Position numbers and translations under genes: made by a program | Part shown: in pieces, positions 25,632 to 34,533 of the stretch | Position numbering within the stretch: the first letter of the stretch is position 1 | Layout of the letters: each line of letters starts with the position of its first letter | The notes under the pieces: model-generated | The model's database searches: none | What the model was told of the DNA's origin: nothing | Seen by the model: only the letters and a program-made list of their open reading frames with translations | Source: Blastopirellula sediminis | Lineage (GTDB): Bacteria > Planctomycetota > Planctomycetia > Pirellulales > Pirellulaceae | Length of the DNA: 64,000 nt | Reading direction: 5' to 3' | NCBI RefSeq assembly: GCF_020966755.1 | Contig: NZ_JAJKFT010000001.1 | Coordinates: 62,001 to 126,000 of the forward strand

Positions 25632-27920
25632 ATGCCCCCCCATATCAAATCGAAAACTCGCTCGGATCACGTCAGCAGCATCGTCCTGAAACCAGGCGCC
25701 GCTCGACGTTTGATTCAGCAATTGCAGCGTCCCGAGAACGCCGCGATGGTTGCGCTAACCGCCGGCGTCGCTGTGATTCTTTGGGCAGCGACTATTTCTT
25801 GGGAGCCGCCGTTCCCCTATCGCGAAGACTTTGTGCCGCCGCGCGACGTCGTTTCCCGTATCGATTTTGCGGTGCCCGACCCGGCCGGCGATCAGCGGGC
25901 TCGTGATGCGGCCGCCGCCAACGCGCGTACGGTCTACGAGAACGACCCCGATCCGCTCGATCAGATGCGCGGCCGGTTGCAGTCAGCCCTCAACCGAATC
26001 GTTTCGGCGAAGGAATTCACTCCCGAGATCACGACCGTTTGGGAAGAGTTCCTCAAAACGCCTGCCGCACCGGACCAGACGCTGCCGGAAACCGAGAAGA
26101 AGCGACTGTTCGACAAGTTCCAGGCCTTCTACGCGAAGGAAGGAAAGCTGACGGCGCTAGAGCAGGGGGTCGCAGCCGCACTGACGAGCTTCACCAAGAA
26201 CGGCCTGATGGACAATGACGACCAGGCCGACAACAAGGGAAACAAAGCCGAAGTTATCGTCTATCGCAAAGGGGAGCCCGATTCGCGGCGAACCGTTTCG
26301 ATCTCGGATCTGCTGATCGCCCAGGCTCGCAACAACCTGAAGAAGAATCTTGAAATTGAACTGAGCCAGCTTCAGGAAGAAGAGTCGAACGCCGAGGTGA
26401 TCGACCCAATCTACTACTGGATCAGCTCGAACCTGAAGAGCACGCTCTCGAAGAATGAAGTTTCGACCATCGCTGAACGTCAAGCGACGATCGACAAGGT
26501 AGAGCCGGTCATGCGACACATTCCAACCGGCGAATCGCTCGCCAAAGGGGGCGTGCCGCTCGAAGGGGAAGCGCTGAAGCTGCTCCATAGCGAACATGAC
26601 GCCTACTGCGACGGTTTGCCCATAACCCAGCAGTTGTGGCGTTCGCTCTCGATCATCGGCATGTTTATTGCGCTCGCCACGTTGTCCGGCGTCTACCTGG
26701 CGTTCAAATCGCCGCAGGTGCTGACGTCGGTGAATAACTTTTTGATGTTCCTGATTCCGGTTGCCGGGGCGATCGCTCTGGCTTATTGGATTGACAACGC
26801 TTGGCGAGCCGAGCTGGTGCCGCTGATGGCGCTCGGAATGTTGCTGGCGATCGTCTACCGACAAGAGCTGGCGCTGCTCGTTTCCGCCTGTGCGATGTTA
26901 GCGGTCGTCTTCCTGGTCGGCGAAGGGCTGGCCACGTATGTGACGATTGCGGCGGCGACGGCGACAGCGATCTTGATGACCGTTCGGATCCGCAGCCGTA
27001 CCAAGCTGATCTTCGTAGGCGTTTGGGCCGCTGTTGCGGCGTTCGCGACGCAGATGGGAGTTGGGGTCGTCGTAGGTCAACCTCTGGGAATGCGGCTGCT
27101 CGAAATCGCCGCCTGGCAAGCTGGCTGGGCGATTGTGACCGGTTTCTTGATGACCGGGCTCTTGCCGTTTATCGAAAAGTCGTACGGCGTGCTGACCGAC
27201 ATTAGCCTGCTGGAACTGGGGGACGCCGCTCATCCCCTGCTGCAAGAGCTCGTCCGTCGCGCTCCCGGTACGTATAACCACTCGATCAACGTCGCGTCGA
27301 TCGCCGAAGCGGCGGCCGATGCGATCGGCGCCAACGGCTTGTTGGCCCGCGTCGGCGCTTACTTCCATGACATCGGCAAGATGATGAAGCCGGAGTACTT
27401 CATCGAAAACCAGTCAGGCGACGGCAATCGCCATGCGAGTCTGCTGCCGGCGATGAGTACGCTGATCATTATCGCCCACGTCAAAGATGGCGCGGACCTT
27501 GCGCGAAAGCACAAGCTGCCGCGGGCGATTATCGACTTTATCGAACAACACCACGGCACCACGCTGGTCGAATACTTTTATCGCGAAGCGAGCCGTCGGA
27601 ATGAGAAAGATCCGTCGAGCGGCGAAGAGGTCGACGAAAGCAGCTATCGGTACCCCGGACCGAAGCCGCAAACCAAAGAAGCGGGCGTGATGATGATCGC
27701 CGACATGATCGAGAGCGCCAGCCGCACGCTGGTCGATCCGACTCCCGCCCGCATCGAAAACCTGGTCGAAGAACTGACGATGAAGCGTCTCCTCGACGGT
27801 CAGTTCGACGAATCTGGCTTGACTCTTTCGGAACTGCGGAAGATTCAAGACAGCGTCACGAAGAGCCTGACGGCCGTTTATCACGGTCGCGTTAAATACC
27901 CCAGTCAACAGCGAGCCTAG
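25632..27920 (+). CDS. 7TM-HD family cyclic-di-AMP phosphodiesterase-like protein (PgpH-like)
   Basis: This 762-residue membrane protein has one N-terminal helix (about 38-56), a large extracytoplasmic 7TMR-HDED-like domain to about residue 335, a block of six or seven helices (about 335-520) and a cytoplasmic HD hydrolase domain. The metal residues are seen in GTYNHSINVASIAEAA, GAYFHDIGKM and DFIEQHHGTTL. In Firmicutes PgpH of this architecture degrades c-di-AMP to pApA; whether this phylum uses c-di-AMP this way is inference. It sits between phoH and ybeY, the common arrangement. Confidence 0.9.
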   Translation: MPPHIKSKTRSDHVSSIVLKPGAARRLIQQLQRPENAAMVALTAGVAVILWAATISWEPPFPYREDFVPPRDVVSRIDFAVPDPAGDQRARDAAAANARTVYENDPDPLDQMRGRLQSALNRIVSAKEFTPEITTVWEEFLKTPAAPDQTLPETEKKRLFDKFQAFYAKEGKLTALEQGVAAALTSFTKNGLMDNDDQADNKGNKAEVIVYRKGEPDSRRTVSISDLLIAQARNNLKKNLEIELSQLQEEESNAEVIDPIYYWISSNLKSTLSKNEVSTIAERQATIDKVEPVMRHIPTGESLAKGGVPLEGEALKLLHSEHDAYCDGLPITQQLWRSLSIIGMFIALATLSGVYLAFKSPQVLTSVNNFLMFLIPVAGAIALAYWIDNAWRAELVPLMALGMLLAIVYRQELALLVSACAMLAVVFLVGEGLATYVTIAAATATAILMTVRIRSRTKLIFVGVWAAVAAFATQMGVGVVVGQPLGMRLLEIAAWQAGWAIVTGFLMTGLLPFIEKSYGVLTDISLLELGDAAHPLLQELVRRAPGTYNHSINVASIAEAAADAIGANGLLARVGAYFHDIGKMMKPEYFIENQSGDGNRHASLLPAMSTLIIIAHVKDGADLARKHKLPRAIIDFIEQHHGTTLVEYFYREASRRNEKDPSSGEEVDESSYRYPGPKPQTKEAGVMMIADMIESASRTLVDPTPARIENLVEELTMKRLLDGQFDESGLTLSELRKIQDSVTKSLTAVYHGRVKYPSQQRA

Positions 27921-27928
27921 AACTTCCC

Positions 27929-28426
27929 ATGGATGATGAGCCCGACGAGGCGGTCGAAATCGTACGTCGCACAGAACATGCGGCGCCGACCGACGAAGCG
28001 GTTCGCCAAGCTTTAGCAGCGGTTTTCGCAGGCGAGTCCATTGAAGAGTACGAAGTGAGCGTCGCCCTGGTCGACGACGCAGAGATCCACGAGGTCAACA
28101 ATCGCTTCCTGCAGCATGATTACCCCACGGACGTCGTGACGTTCAATCTCTCGTCCGACGAAGATCTGCTGGAAGGGGAAATCGTCATCAGCTGCCAGTA
28201 CGCCGCCGGCGAAGCGGAAAGGTACGAGTGGCCAGCCGAGCATGAGACGCTCCTTTACGTGATCCATGGAGCTCTGCACCTGGCCGGCTATGACGACCAT
28301 GAAGACGAGGATCGCCTGACGATGCGGCGTTTGGAGCGAGTCTATCTCGAGAAGATCGGGCTCGAACCGCCGCAGTCGCATCGCCATCTCGACGCCGAGC
28401 AAACGGAACGAGGTGCGGTCGGATGA
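27929..28426 (+). CDS. ybeY: Endoribonuclease YbeY (rRNA maturation factor)
   Basis: This 165-residue zinc-dependent RNase is needed for 16S rRNA 3'-end processing and ribosome quality control. The zinc motif HGALHLAGYDDHED matches the H-x3-H-x5-H pattern, and YPTDVVTFNLS is the conserved preceding strand. The gene starts 8 bases after the HD-hydrolase gene and its stop overlaps the next start in ATGA, so it is translationally coupled to the CBS-domain gene. Confidence 0.93.
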   Translation: MDDEPDEAVEIVRRTEHAAPTDEAVRQALAAVFAGESIEEYEVSVALVDDAEIHEVNNRFLQHDYPTDVVTFNLSSDEDLLEGEIVISCQYAAGEAERYEWPAEHETLLYVIHGALHLAGYDDHEDEDRLTMRRLERVYLEKIGLEPPQSHRHLDAEQTERGAVG

Positions 28427-29715
28427 ACGCGTCTCTGATGTTCTGGACCTCGTGCGTCGGCGCGGCATTCATGATTCTGTCGGCCGTCACGGGGCGAGTG
28501 CTGCACTATCTGAGCTGGCACGAATTAGAAGAGTTTTGCGAACGGCGGCGACAGATTCGCTGGTTCCGCACGATTCACGAAAACCACGAAGACGCCGCCT
28601 TCGCCGCCCAATGTTTGCAGGTCTTGGGGACCGCCTTCTTTCTGGTCGCCGGTCAGGCCTGGTTGCTCGACTTGGGACGAACTAATACGCTCACTCCGGC
28701 CGGCTTTGCGACCGACGTAGCGGTCGTCGCCTTCCTCTTAATCGCGTCGACGATCTGGCTTCCCTGGGCGGTCGCCGAACATTTCGCACCGCAGTTTATC
28801 TACTACACTTGGCGATTTTGGGCGGTGGCGAGCGTCATCTTCTCGCCGCTGGCCTGGGGCGTCCGTCTGGTCGAAGGCTTCATTCGCCGGTTGGCGAACA
28901 TCCCGCACGAAGTAGTCGACGAAGAAGAAGAGTTTGAAGACGAAATCCGCACGATCGTGACCGAAGGGCTCCGCGAAGGTCTGCTTGAAGAAGATGCCCG
29001 AGAAATGATTGAGAGCGTCATCGAGCTGGGAGATATCGACGTTGCCGACGTGATGACCTCTCGTAACGAGATCGACGCCTTGCCGATCGAAACGACCTGG
29101 GAAGACGTGGTCAAATTCGTCCAAGAGACCGGCCGCACTCGCATTCCCGCCTACCAGGATGGGCTCGATCAGATCGTCGGCCTCCTCTTTGTGAAGGACA
29201 TGCTGACCGAACTGGTCAAGCCGGAAGCCGATCGGAAGTCGCTCCGCGATCTGGCTCGTCCCGTTGCGATGGTGCCGAAGTCGATGCCGATTGACGAACT
29301 CTTGAAGCAGTTCCTGCGTGATCGAAATCATATGGCGATCGTGATTGATGAATATCACGCCGTCGCTGGTCTGATCACGATCGAGGACATTCTCGAGGAA
29401 ATCGTCGGCGAGATCGTCGATGAGCACGATCTGGACGAAGAGGAAGAAATCGTCCGCGTCACCCGCGACCAGGCCGAAGTGCAAGGTCGAGCACACATTG
29501 ACGATGTGAACGAAGAACTGGGGCTCGATCTGCCGGTTGGCGACGACTACGACACCCTCGCCGGCATGGTGATCAGCCATTTGCAGCGAATCCCCAAGAC
29601 CGGGGATCGCCTCCGAATCGACGATGTCGAGATCGTCGTGCTAGCGGCCGATCGTCGTCGCATCCAAAAGTTGAAGCTGACGAAGCTCGACCCGGCCGAA
29701 TCCCCATCGTCGTAA
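28423..29715 (+). CDS. Hemolysin/CNNM-family protein (DUF21, CBS pair, CorC_HlyC)
   Basis: This 430-residue membrane protein has four N-terminal hydrophobic segments (DUF21/CNNM, about 5-140), a pair of CBS domains (VMTSRNEIDALPIE; MPIDELLKQFLRDRNHMAIV) and a C-terminal CorC_HlyC domain (GRAHIDDVNEELGLDLP). Homologues next to ybeY include CorC and the Mg2+-exporting CNNM/MpfA proteins, so a role in Mg2+ or Co2+ efflux is likely but not proven. It overlaps ybeY by 4 bases; a palindromic element follows. Confidence 0.9.
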   Translation: MNASLMFWTSCVGAAFMILSAVTGRVLHYLSWHELEEFCERRRQIRWFRTIHENHEDAAFAAQCLQVLGTAFFLVAGQAWLLDLGRTNTLTPAGFATDVAVVAFLLIASTIWLPWAVAEHFAPQFIYYTWRFWAVASVIFSPLAWGVRLVEGFIRRLANIPHEVVDEEEEFEDEIRTIVTEGLREGLLEEDAREMIESVIELGDIDVADVMTSRNEIDALPIETTWEDVVKFVQETGRTRIPAYQDGLDQIVGLLFVKDMLTELVKPEADRKSLRDLARPVAMVPKSMPIDELLKQFLRDRNHMAIVIDEYHAVAGLITIEDILEEIVGEIVDEHDLDEEEEIVRVTRDQAEVQGRAHIDDVNEELGLDLPVGDDYDTLAGMVISHLQRIPKTGDRLRIDDVEIVVLAADRRRIQKLKLTKLDPAESPSS

Positions 29716-29740
29716 CGTCGGGTATCCTGGTATCTTCTGC

Positions 29741-29806
29741 GTAGGGTCCGCTGTGCGGACCGGGGAACGGGCAAGCGGCGCTGATGGTCCGCACAGCGGA
29801 CCCTAC
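29741..29806. repeat. REP/BIME-like nested inverted repeat, second copy
   Basis: Arms 29741-29761 and 29786-29806 (21 bases each) are exact reverse complements, 24 bases apart. Each holds GTAG followed by the hairpin GGTCCGC-TGT-GCGGACC. Arm length and layout equal those of the element at 7213, but the stem bases differ with both sides changed together, which keeps the hairpin. It lies between two co-directional genes and could reduce read-through into recO. Confidence 0.85.
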
Positions 29807-29849
29807 GGCCGGTCGATTCATCTAAAAGCTGCCAGCTAGCACCGCATCT

Positions 29850-30602
29850 ATGTCGAGCGAAAAAACAACCGGGATCGTCATTCGCATCGTCGAATTCAGC
29901 GAGAGCAGCTGCATAACCACGCTCTTTACCGAGGATTTCGGCAAAATCACTGGGATCGCGAAGGGGTGTCGCCGCCCGAAAAGCGCGTTCGAGTCTGCTA
30001 TTGACCTCCTATCCCTCTGTCGCATAGTGTTCCTCCACAAAACGAGCGACTCCCTCGACATCCTGACCGAAGCGAAGTTACTCCGAAAATTTCGCTCGGC
30101 TCAGCGTAGCTTGCCCCATTTGTATGCGGGGTACTACATCGCGGAGTTGCTCACGCAGTTTACGCACGAGTCCGATCCGTACACGGAGCTATTCCACATC
30201 ACGGATCAGACTTTGGCCGAACTTGATAGCGGCGGCAACGTACCGAAGCTGGTGCTTCATTTCGAGTTGTCGCTATTGAGGTTGTTGGGGCAACTGCCGG
30301 AATTGTCGTTTTGCGTCGATACCGGAAGACCTGCTCCCAAAACGGGTCGCGTGCCGCTGGGGCTGTTGGCGGGAGGCATTTTGTCTCCGGAAGCCAGAGC
30401 CGGACATCGGCAGGTGATCGACGTCAGTGCGGAAACGTTAGAGATCTTCCGTCGGTTCGCCGAACCGGGAGACGTATGGCGAGAGACGGAAATCCCGCCT
30501 AAGCGCAGCGGCGAATGCCGGGGCGTTATTAATCGATACATCACGCATCAAGCGGGCCATCGGCTTAAGATGCACGACATGCTGGGAATGTTGAGCGAAT
30601 GA
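29850..30602 (+). CDS. recO: DNA repair protein RecO
   Basis: This 250-residue protein of the RecFOR pathway helps load RecA at gaps. It shows the N-terminal OB fold (GIVIRIVEFSESSCITTLFTE, then GKITGIAKGCRRPKS) and the helical C-terminal domain (HFELSLLRLLGQLPELSFC). The zinc cysteines of some RecO proteins are mostly absent; only single Cys residues remain. Its stop overlaps the next start in ATGA. The link to the YfiO/BamD-like gene is translational coupling, not an obvious functional link. Confidence 0.9.
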   Translation: MSSEKTTGIVIRIVEFSESSCITTLFTEDFGKITGIAKGCRRPKSAFESAIDLLSLCRIVFLHKTSDSLDILTEAKLLRKFRSAQRSLPHLYAGYYIAELLTQFTHESDPYTELFHITDQTLAELDSGGNVPKLVLHFELSLLRLLGQLPELSFCVDTGRPAPKTGRVPLGLLAGGILSPEARAGHRQVIDVSAETLEIFRRFAEPGDVWRETEIPPKRSGECRGVINRYITHQAGHRLKMHDMLGMLSE

Positions 30603-31903
30603 AACGAATGCCGGGACAAGGATGCCCCCGTCGATCGTTATGGGCAGGAAGCCTTTGCGTCGCCGCTTGCGCGACGGCGTTGTTGGGCTGCGCTACATGG
30701 CGACCAGGCGGCGCGACGAAAGTCGCCGAGACCCCCGAAGCGACCAGTGGCGTTCGCCAGGTTTCGTTTGAAGAAAACGAGCCCCCAGGCGCCGAAGTCG
30801 ATCCGGTCACTGTCGAGAAAAAGTCGTGGTGGGAAACGATTGGGGTCGAGCGTTCCGTTCGCGAATCGATCGGCAAAGTGGAGCAAGACAAAGCCCGCGC
30901 CAAGCGTCTCTACGCTGAAGCGGAAGCTCTCTACGATCAAGGGATGAAAGCCCCGGTCGACAAGCGGGACGCGTCGCTGCACAAAGCGGCGAAGTCCTTC
31001 GCCCTGGCCGGCAAGTACTACACGGAGTCGGACCTCGAAGAAAACTCGCTGATGTACGCAGCCGAGTGTTATTACTTCCTCGACGAATATCCCGACGCCG
31101 TCGAAATGTACGGCAAGCTGATCAAAAAGTACCCGAACACCAAGTACTTGGACCAGGTTGGCAATCGCCGGTTCAAATTGGCCCGCTATTGGGTCGAACG
31201 CTATAACGAAAACCCCGACGCGGCCCTCACGCCGAACTTTACCGACGAACAGCGTCCGCTGTTCGACCGCTTCGGCAACGCGATCAAGTTGTACGACATG
31301 ATCCGTTTGGACGATCCGACCGGCAAGCTGGCGGACGACGCCACCCTGGCCGCTGCGAACGCCAACTTCAAGCTAGGCAAATACGAAGCGGCCGATCGCT
31401 TCTACACCGACCTGCGGCAGAACTTCCCCTCCAGCGAGCATCAATTCATCGCCCACTATCTCGGCATGTTCTGCAAGCTGAAGATGTACCAGGGACCTTC
31501 CTACGACGGTCAGTCGCTGGACGAAGCGGGCAAACTGGCCGACCGGATGGAGCGACAATTCCCCGATCGCGTCGTCGAGCATCGCGAAGCGATCGATGCG
31601 GCGAAAAAGGAAATTCGGGCCAAGCAAGCGGAACGCCTCTGGCACTTGGCGACCTTCTTTGAGGGACGTCAACAGTATGGCGGCGCTCGCTTCTACTACT
31701 ACCAGGTGATTCAGGAATTCCCGAACTCGAACATGGCCGACGCCGCACGCGACCGGATGAAGGAGATCGCCGATCGTCCTGACCATCCGGTGCAGCATGC
31801 GAAGTGGCTCGTCGATCTGGTCGACTACGACGAGGATAAGGACATGCCGAAGATCGCTCCGGAAGATACGACGCCGAAAACCGCAAACGTTCAGGCCCCA
31901 TGA
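30599..31903 (+). CDS. BamD/YfiO-like TPR lipoprotein
   Basis: This 434-residue outer-membrane lipoprotein has a lipobox LLGC near residue 24 and a set of TPR-like helical repeats (AAECYYFLDEYPDAVEMYGKLIKKYP; AANANFKLGKYEAADRFYTDLRQNFP; and a third near the end, ARFYYYQVIQEFPNSNMA). That pattern matches BamD of the outer-membrane protein assembly machinery; it is longer than the 245 residues of E. coli BamD. Together with the next gene it argues for a diderm-type envelope. It overlaps recO and lptE by 4 bases each. Confidence 0.8.
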   Translation: MKRMPGQGCPRRSLWAGSLCVAACATALLGCATWRPGGATKVAETPEATSGVRQVSFEENEPPGAEVDPVTVEKKSWWETIGVERSVRESIGKVEQDKARAKRLYAEAEALYDQGMKAPVDKRDASLHKAAKSFALAGKYYTESDLEENSLMYAAECYYFLDEYPDAVEMYGKLIKKYPNTKYLDQVGNRRFKLARYWVERYNENPDAALTPNFTDEQRPLFDRFGNAIKLYDMIRLDDPTGKLADDATLAAANANFKLGKYEAADRFYTDLRQNFPSSEHQFIAHYLGMFCKLKMYQGPSYDGQSLDEAGKLADRMERQFPDRVVEHREAIDAAKKEIRAKQAERLWHLATFFEGRQQYGGARFYYYQVIQEFPNSNMADAARDRMKEIADRPDHPVQHAKWLVDLVDYDEDKDMPKIAPEDTTPKTANVQAP

Positions 31904-32433
31904 TCGATCGTCGCTGGATCTTGTTGCCGCTGTTGGTCTCACTGTTGAGTGCGGGCTGCGCCTGTTATCAGATTGGCGCTCGCACCCTCTACCGGCCTGA
32001 CATTCAGACGGTCTACGTGCCGATGTTTCCCTCCGAGTCGTTTCGCCGGGGAATGGGGGAACGTTTGACCGAAGCGGTGGTCCGGGAGATCGAAGCGACC
32101 ACGCCGTACAAAGTGGTTTCCAAGGAAATGGCCGACAGTACGCTGAGCGGCGAATTGGTTACCGATCAAAAAGCGGTCATCGCCGAAAACGGCCTCGATG
32201 AAGCCCGCGTGATTCAGGAAACGTTGACCGTCGTTTATCGCTGGACCGACGCCCGCGGCAACGCGATTCGCGATCCGCTCTCTCTGTCGTTATCGCCTGC
32301 CCTGTCGGCCGCGACGATCAACAATTCCAGCAAGTACGTCCCCGAAGCGGGGCAAACGATGGCGATCGCCCAGGAAGAGGCGATCCGCGACCTGGCGGTC
32401 CAAATCGTCCGAAACATGCAAGCGCCCTGGTGA
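31900..32433 (+). CDS. LptE-like lipopolysaccharide-assembly lipoprotein
   Basis: This 177-residue lipoprotein has lipobox SAGC near residue 21, followed by CYQIGARTLYRPDIQTVYVPMF and the LptE-like pattern of strands (GMGERLTEAVVREIEATTPY; VVSKEMADSTLSGELV). LptE plugs LptD at the outer membrane for LPS insertion. The similarity is to the divergent planctomycete members, so the role is inferred. It overlaps the BamD-like gene in ATGA. Confidence 0.75.
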   Translation: MIDRRWILLPLLVSLLSAGCACYQIGARTLYRPDIQTVYVPMFPSESFRRGMGERLTEAVVREIEATTPYKVVSKEMADSTLSGELVTDQKAVIAENGLDEARVIQETLTVVYRWTDARGNAIRDPLSLSLSPALSAATINNSSKYVPEAGQTMAIAQEEAIRDLAVQIVRNMQAPW

Positions 32434-32465
32434 TTGGCGCCGTAGCCGCTTGGTAAAATGCGGCT

Positions 32466-33368
32466 ATGACAAACGACGACCTCTCCGCCCGATTTCCTGG
32501 CCGCGCTCTCTCTTGGAAGCTGCGTACGCGCACGCTTACCTTCGATCGCACGCCCAAACTGATGGCGATCGTCAATGTGACGCCCGACAGCTTTTCTGAC
32601 GGCGGCTCTTATTTCGATCCCTTACAAGCGATTGAACATGCCCTTCGCTGTGCGGAAGAAGGCGCTGCGATCCTCGACATCGGCGGCGAGAGCACGCGTC
32701 CCTACTCACAGCCGGTGGATACGTCGGAAGAACTCCGCCGCGTCATCCCGGTGATCGCTCGATTGAGTGAAGTGACTGACGTACCGATTTCGATCGATAC
32801 TTCGAAAGCGGTCGTCGCCCGCGAAGCGATCGCCGCCGGAGCGCAGATCATCAATGACGTGACCGGCCTCACCGGCGACCCCTATATGATTGAGGCTGCC
32901 CTCGAGTCGGGCGTCGGCGTCTGTGCGATGCATATGCAAGGGACGCCGCAGACGATGCAAGACGACCCGCACTACGACGACGTCGTCGAGGACATTTTCG
33001 CTTACCTCGCCGAGCGTCGCGATGCGCTGATTGCTGTGGGTATTGAAACGGAGCGAATCTGTCTCGACCCCGGCGTCGGCTTTGGCAAAACCCATCAACA
33101 CAATTTAGAGCTGATGGCCGCGTGCGGGCGTTATCATGAACTGGAACGACCGCTGCTAGTCGGACATTCGCGCAAAGGCTTCATCGGCAAGTTCCTGGAG
33201 AACGCGGAGGCGCCGAGAACCTTCGGAACCGTCGGCGGCACGCTCGCCCTGGCGCGACAAGGCGTGCAGATCATCCGCGTCCATGACGTGCGAGAAAACT
33301 TCGAAGCGTTGCGGCTGTTCGTCGCGTGCGGCGGAGCGGATGGAACTGCAGGGGTGATTCCGTCGTAG
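32466..33368 (+). CDS. folP: Dihydropteroate synthase
   Basis: This 300-residue enzyme condenses p-aminobenzoate with the pterin diphosphate in folate synthesis. All signature blocks are present: MAIVNVTPDSFSDGG near 36-50, DIGGESTRPYS, the DVTGL segment, DPGVGFGKT, and HSRKGFIGK. The start ATG lies 7 bases after a TAAAAT that looks like a -10 box, and its first base is inside a 7-bp stem with TAGCCGC at 32443, so it may be leaderless or occluded. Confidence 0.93.
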   Translation: MTNDDLSARFPGRALSWKLRTRTLTFDRTPKLMAIVNVTPDSFSDGGSYFDPLQAIEHALRCAEEGAAILDIGGESTRPYSQPVDTSEELRRVIPVIARLSEVTDVPISIDTSKAVVAREAIAAGAQIINDVTGLTGDPYMIEAALESGVGVCAMHMQGTPQTMQDDPHYDDVVEDIFAYLAERRDALIAVGIETERICLDPGVGFGKTHQHNLELMAACGRYHELERPLLVGHSRKGFIGKFLENAEAPRTFGTVGGTLALARQGVQIIRVHDVRENFEALRLFVACGGADGTAGVIPS

Positions 33369-33400
33369 GATGTTTCTATTCCTCAAGTAGAATTGGCGGC

Positions 33401-33952
33401 ATGGAAACGCAGCAAGAGAACCCATTCGCCAGCCCAGTCGCTGATGCGCATGTCGCCAACACGCCGCGTGTCGATATGGTTGACTGGTATGCGCTGCCGG
33501 TGCGGCGCTGCATGTTAATTGGAGGCGTCGTCGGCGGGCTCGTGTTTCTGGCTATTGGGAGCCCACACAATTTTGTCAGATATGGCACTGGAAGCACGGA
33601 AGATTTGTGGGAGCGAATCGGTAGTTTCTTAATCGGAGCCGCTGCCGGGATGATGGTGGGCGGCATTGCCGGAAACATCGTCGGCGTCGTCGTCATTCTC
33701 GTCCGCCACGCGCGTTGGCGGACTGTCGCCCACGCGTTGGCGTGCGGAATTTTTTGCCCCGGGATGTTCGTTGGGACCTTTCTGGTTCTGTCGAGGCCGG
33801 TACCGCAGATGACTCTCCTGACTTTCGTCGGTTTCTCATGTCTCATGTTATTGGTTGGCGTTGGCGCCGGCATTTACACGTTTCGCGGGCTGCTTCGGTT
33901 ATCGACCGAGGGGAGCCCGCTTCGGCGTCCCCGTAGGGAGCCGAAGTTTTGA
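33401..33952 (+). CDS. Four-helix membrane protein with NPFASP N terminus, paralogue 1 of 6
   Basis: This 183-residue protein opens with METQQENPFASP, followed by a polar segment, then four hydrophobic helices (around 45-60, 75-105, 115-135 and 140-160). Its second helix is rich in Gly with small-residue spacing (GAAAGMMVGGIAGNIVG). It ends with a basic tail (RRPRREPKF). It heads a tandem array of six related genes and overlaps the next by TTGA. No function is known for this planctomycete type. Confidence 0.75.
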   Translation: METQQENPFASPVADAHVANTPRVDMVDWYALPVRRCMLIGGVVGGLVFLAIGSPHNFVRYGTGSTEDLWERIGSFLIGAAAGMMVGGIAGNIVGVVVILVRHARWRTVAHALACGIFCPGMFVGTFLVLSRPVPQMTLLTFVGFSCLMLLVGVGAGIYTFRGLLRLSTEGSPLRRPRREPKF

Positions 33953-34533
33953 CCGAATCGGCCGACAACCCGTACGCCAGCCCTACCGTGGTCGATACGC
34001 ATGTCGATCATCCGCTTGCGCCGCGACCGGAACTCAGCTTTTCGTCGGCGATGCGCAGGATCGCGCTATGGGGGGCGACAACCGGCGGGCTGGTCACCGG
34101 CGTCGCGCTCACGCTAAGCGTCATCGTGAGAGTGATTCAGATTGGAGTTCCCTGGCATTTACTTGACGAACCAGGGGACTATTTCGAGACCGTCGTAACG
34201 ACGGCGAGTATCGTCCTGCTGGGCGCCATCGTCGGAACCGTATCGGCAGCGGTGATCGGGCCGGTCGCTTACGTGACGCGCCGCTGGCGGTTGGGGAAGG
34301 GGATCGCCCTGATCAGTTGCCTGGTCGTTCCTTCGCTCTTGCTGCTGTCGCCGGTTTTCTATTTTGCGTGGACCGGGAATATCGTGCTGACCAATGCGCT
34401 TGTCGGCATCTTCGTCTTGTTAATAACCGGGCTGGTAAGCGGGGCCAGAATTTTCTGGGGATTGTGCCGCGAACTTTACGGCCGTCCTTGGTCGCCGGAG
34501 TACATCGACTCGATGGAGGCGGAAAACGTTTGA
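33949..34533 (+). CDS. Four-helix membrane protein with NPYASP N terminus, paralogue 2 of 6
   Basis: This 194-residue protein starts at TTG overlapping the previous stop (TTGA) and opens with TESADNPYASP. Four hydrophobic helices follow, with a glycine-rich second helix (LLGAIVGTVSAAVIGPVAYVT). The C terminus (RELYGRPWSPEYID) is soluble. Translational coupling supports the TTG start, which puts the motif at residues 7-12. Confidence 0.75.
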   Translation: MTESADNPYASPTVVDTHVDHPLAPRPELSFSSAMRRIALWGATTGGLVTGVALTLSVIVRVIQIGVPWHLLDEPGDYFETVVTTASIVLLGAIVGTVSAAVIGPVAYVTRRWRLGKGIALISCLVVPSLLLLSPVFYFAWTGNIVLTNALVGIFVLLITGLVSGARIFWGLCRELYGRPWSPEYIDSMEAENV

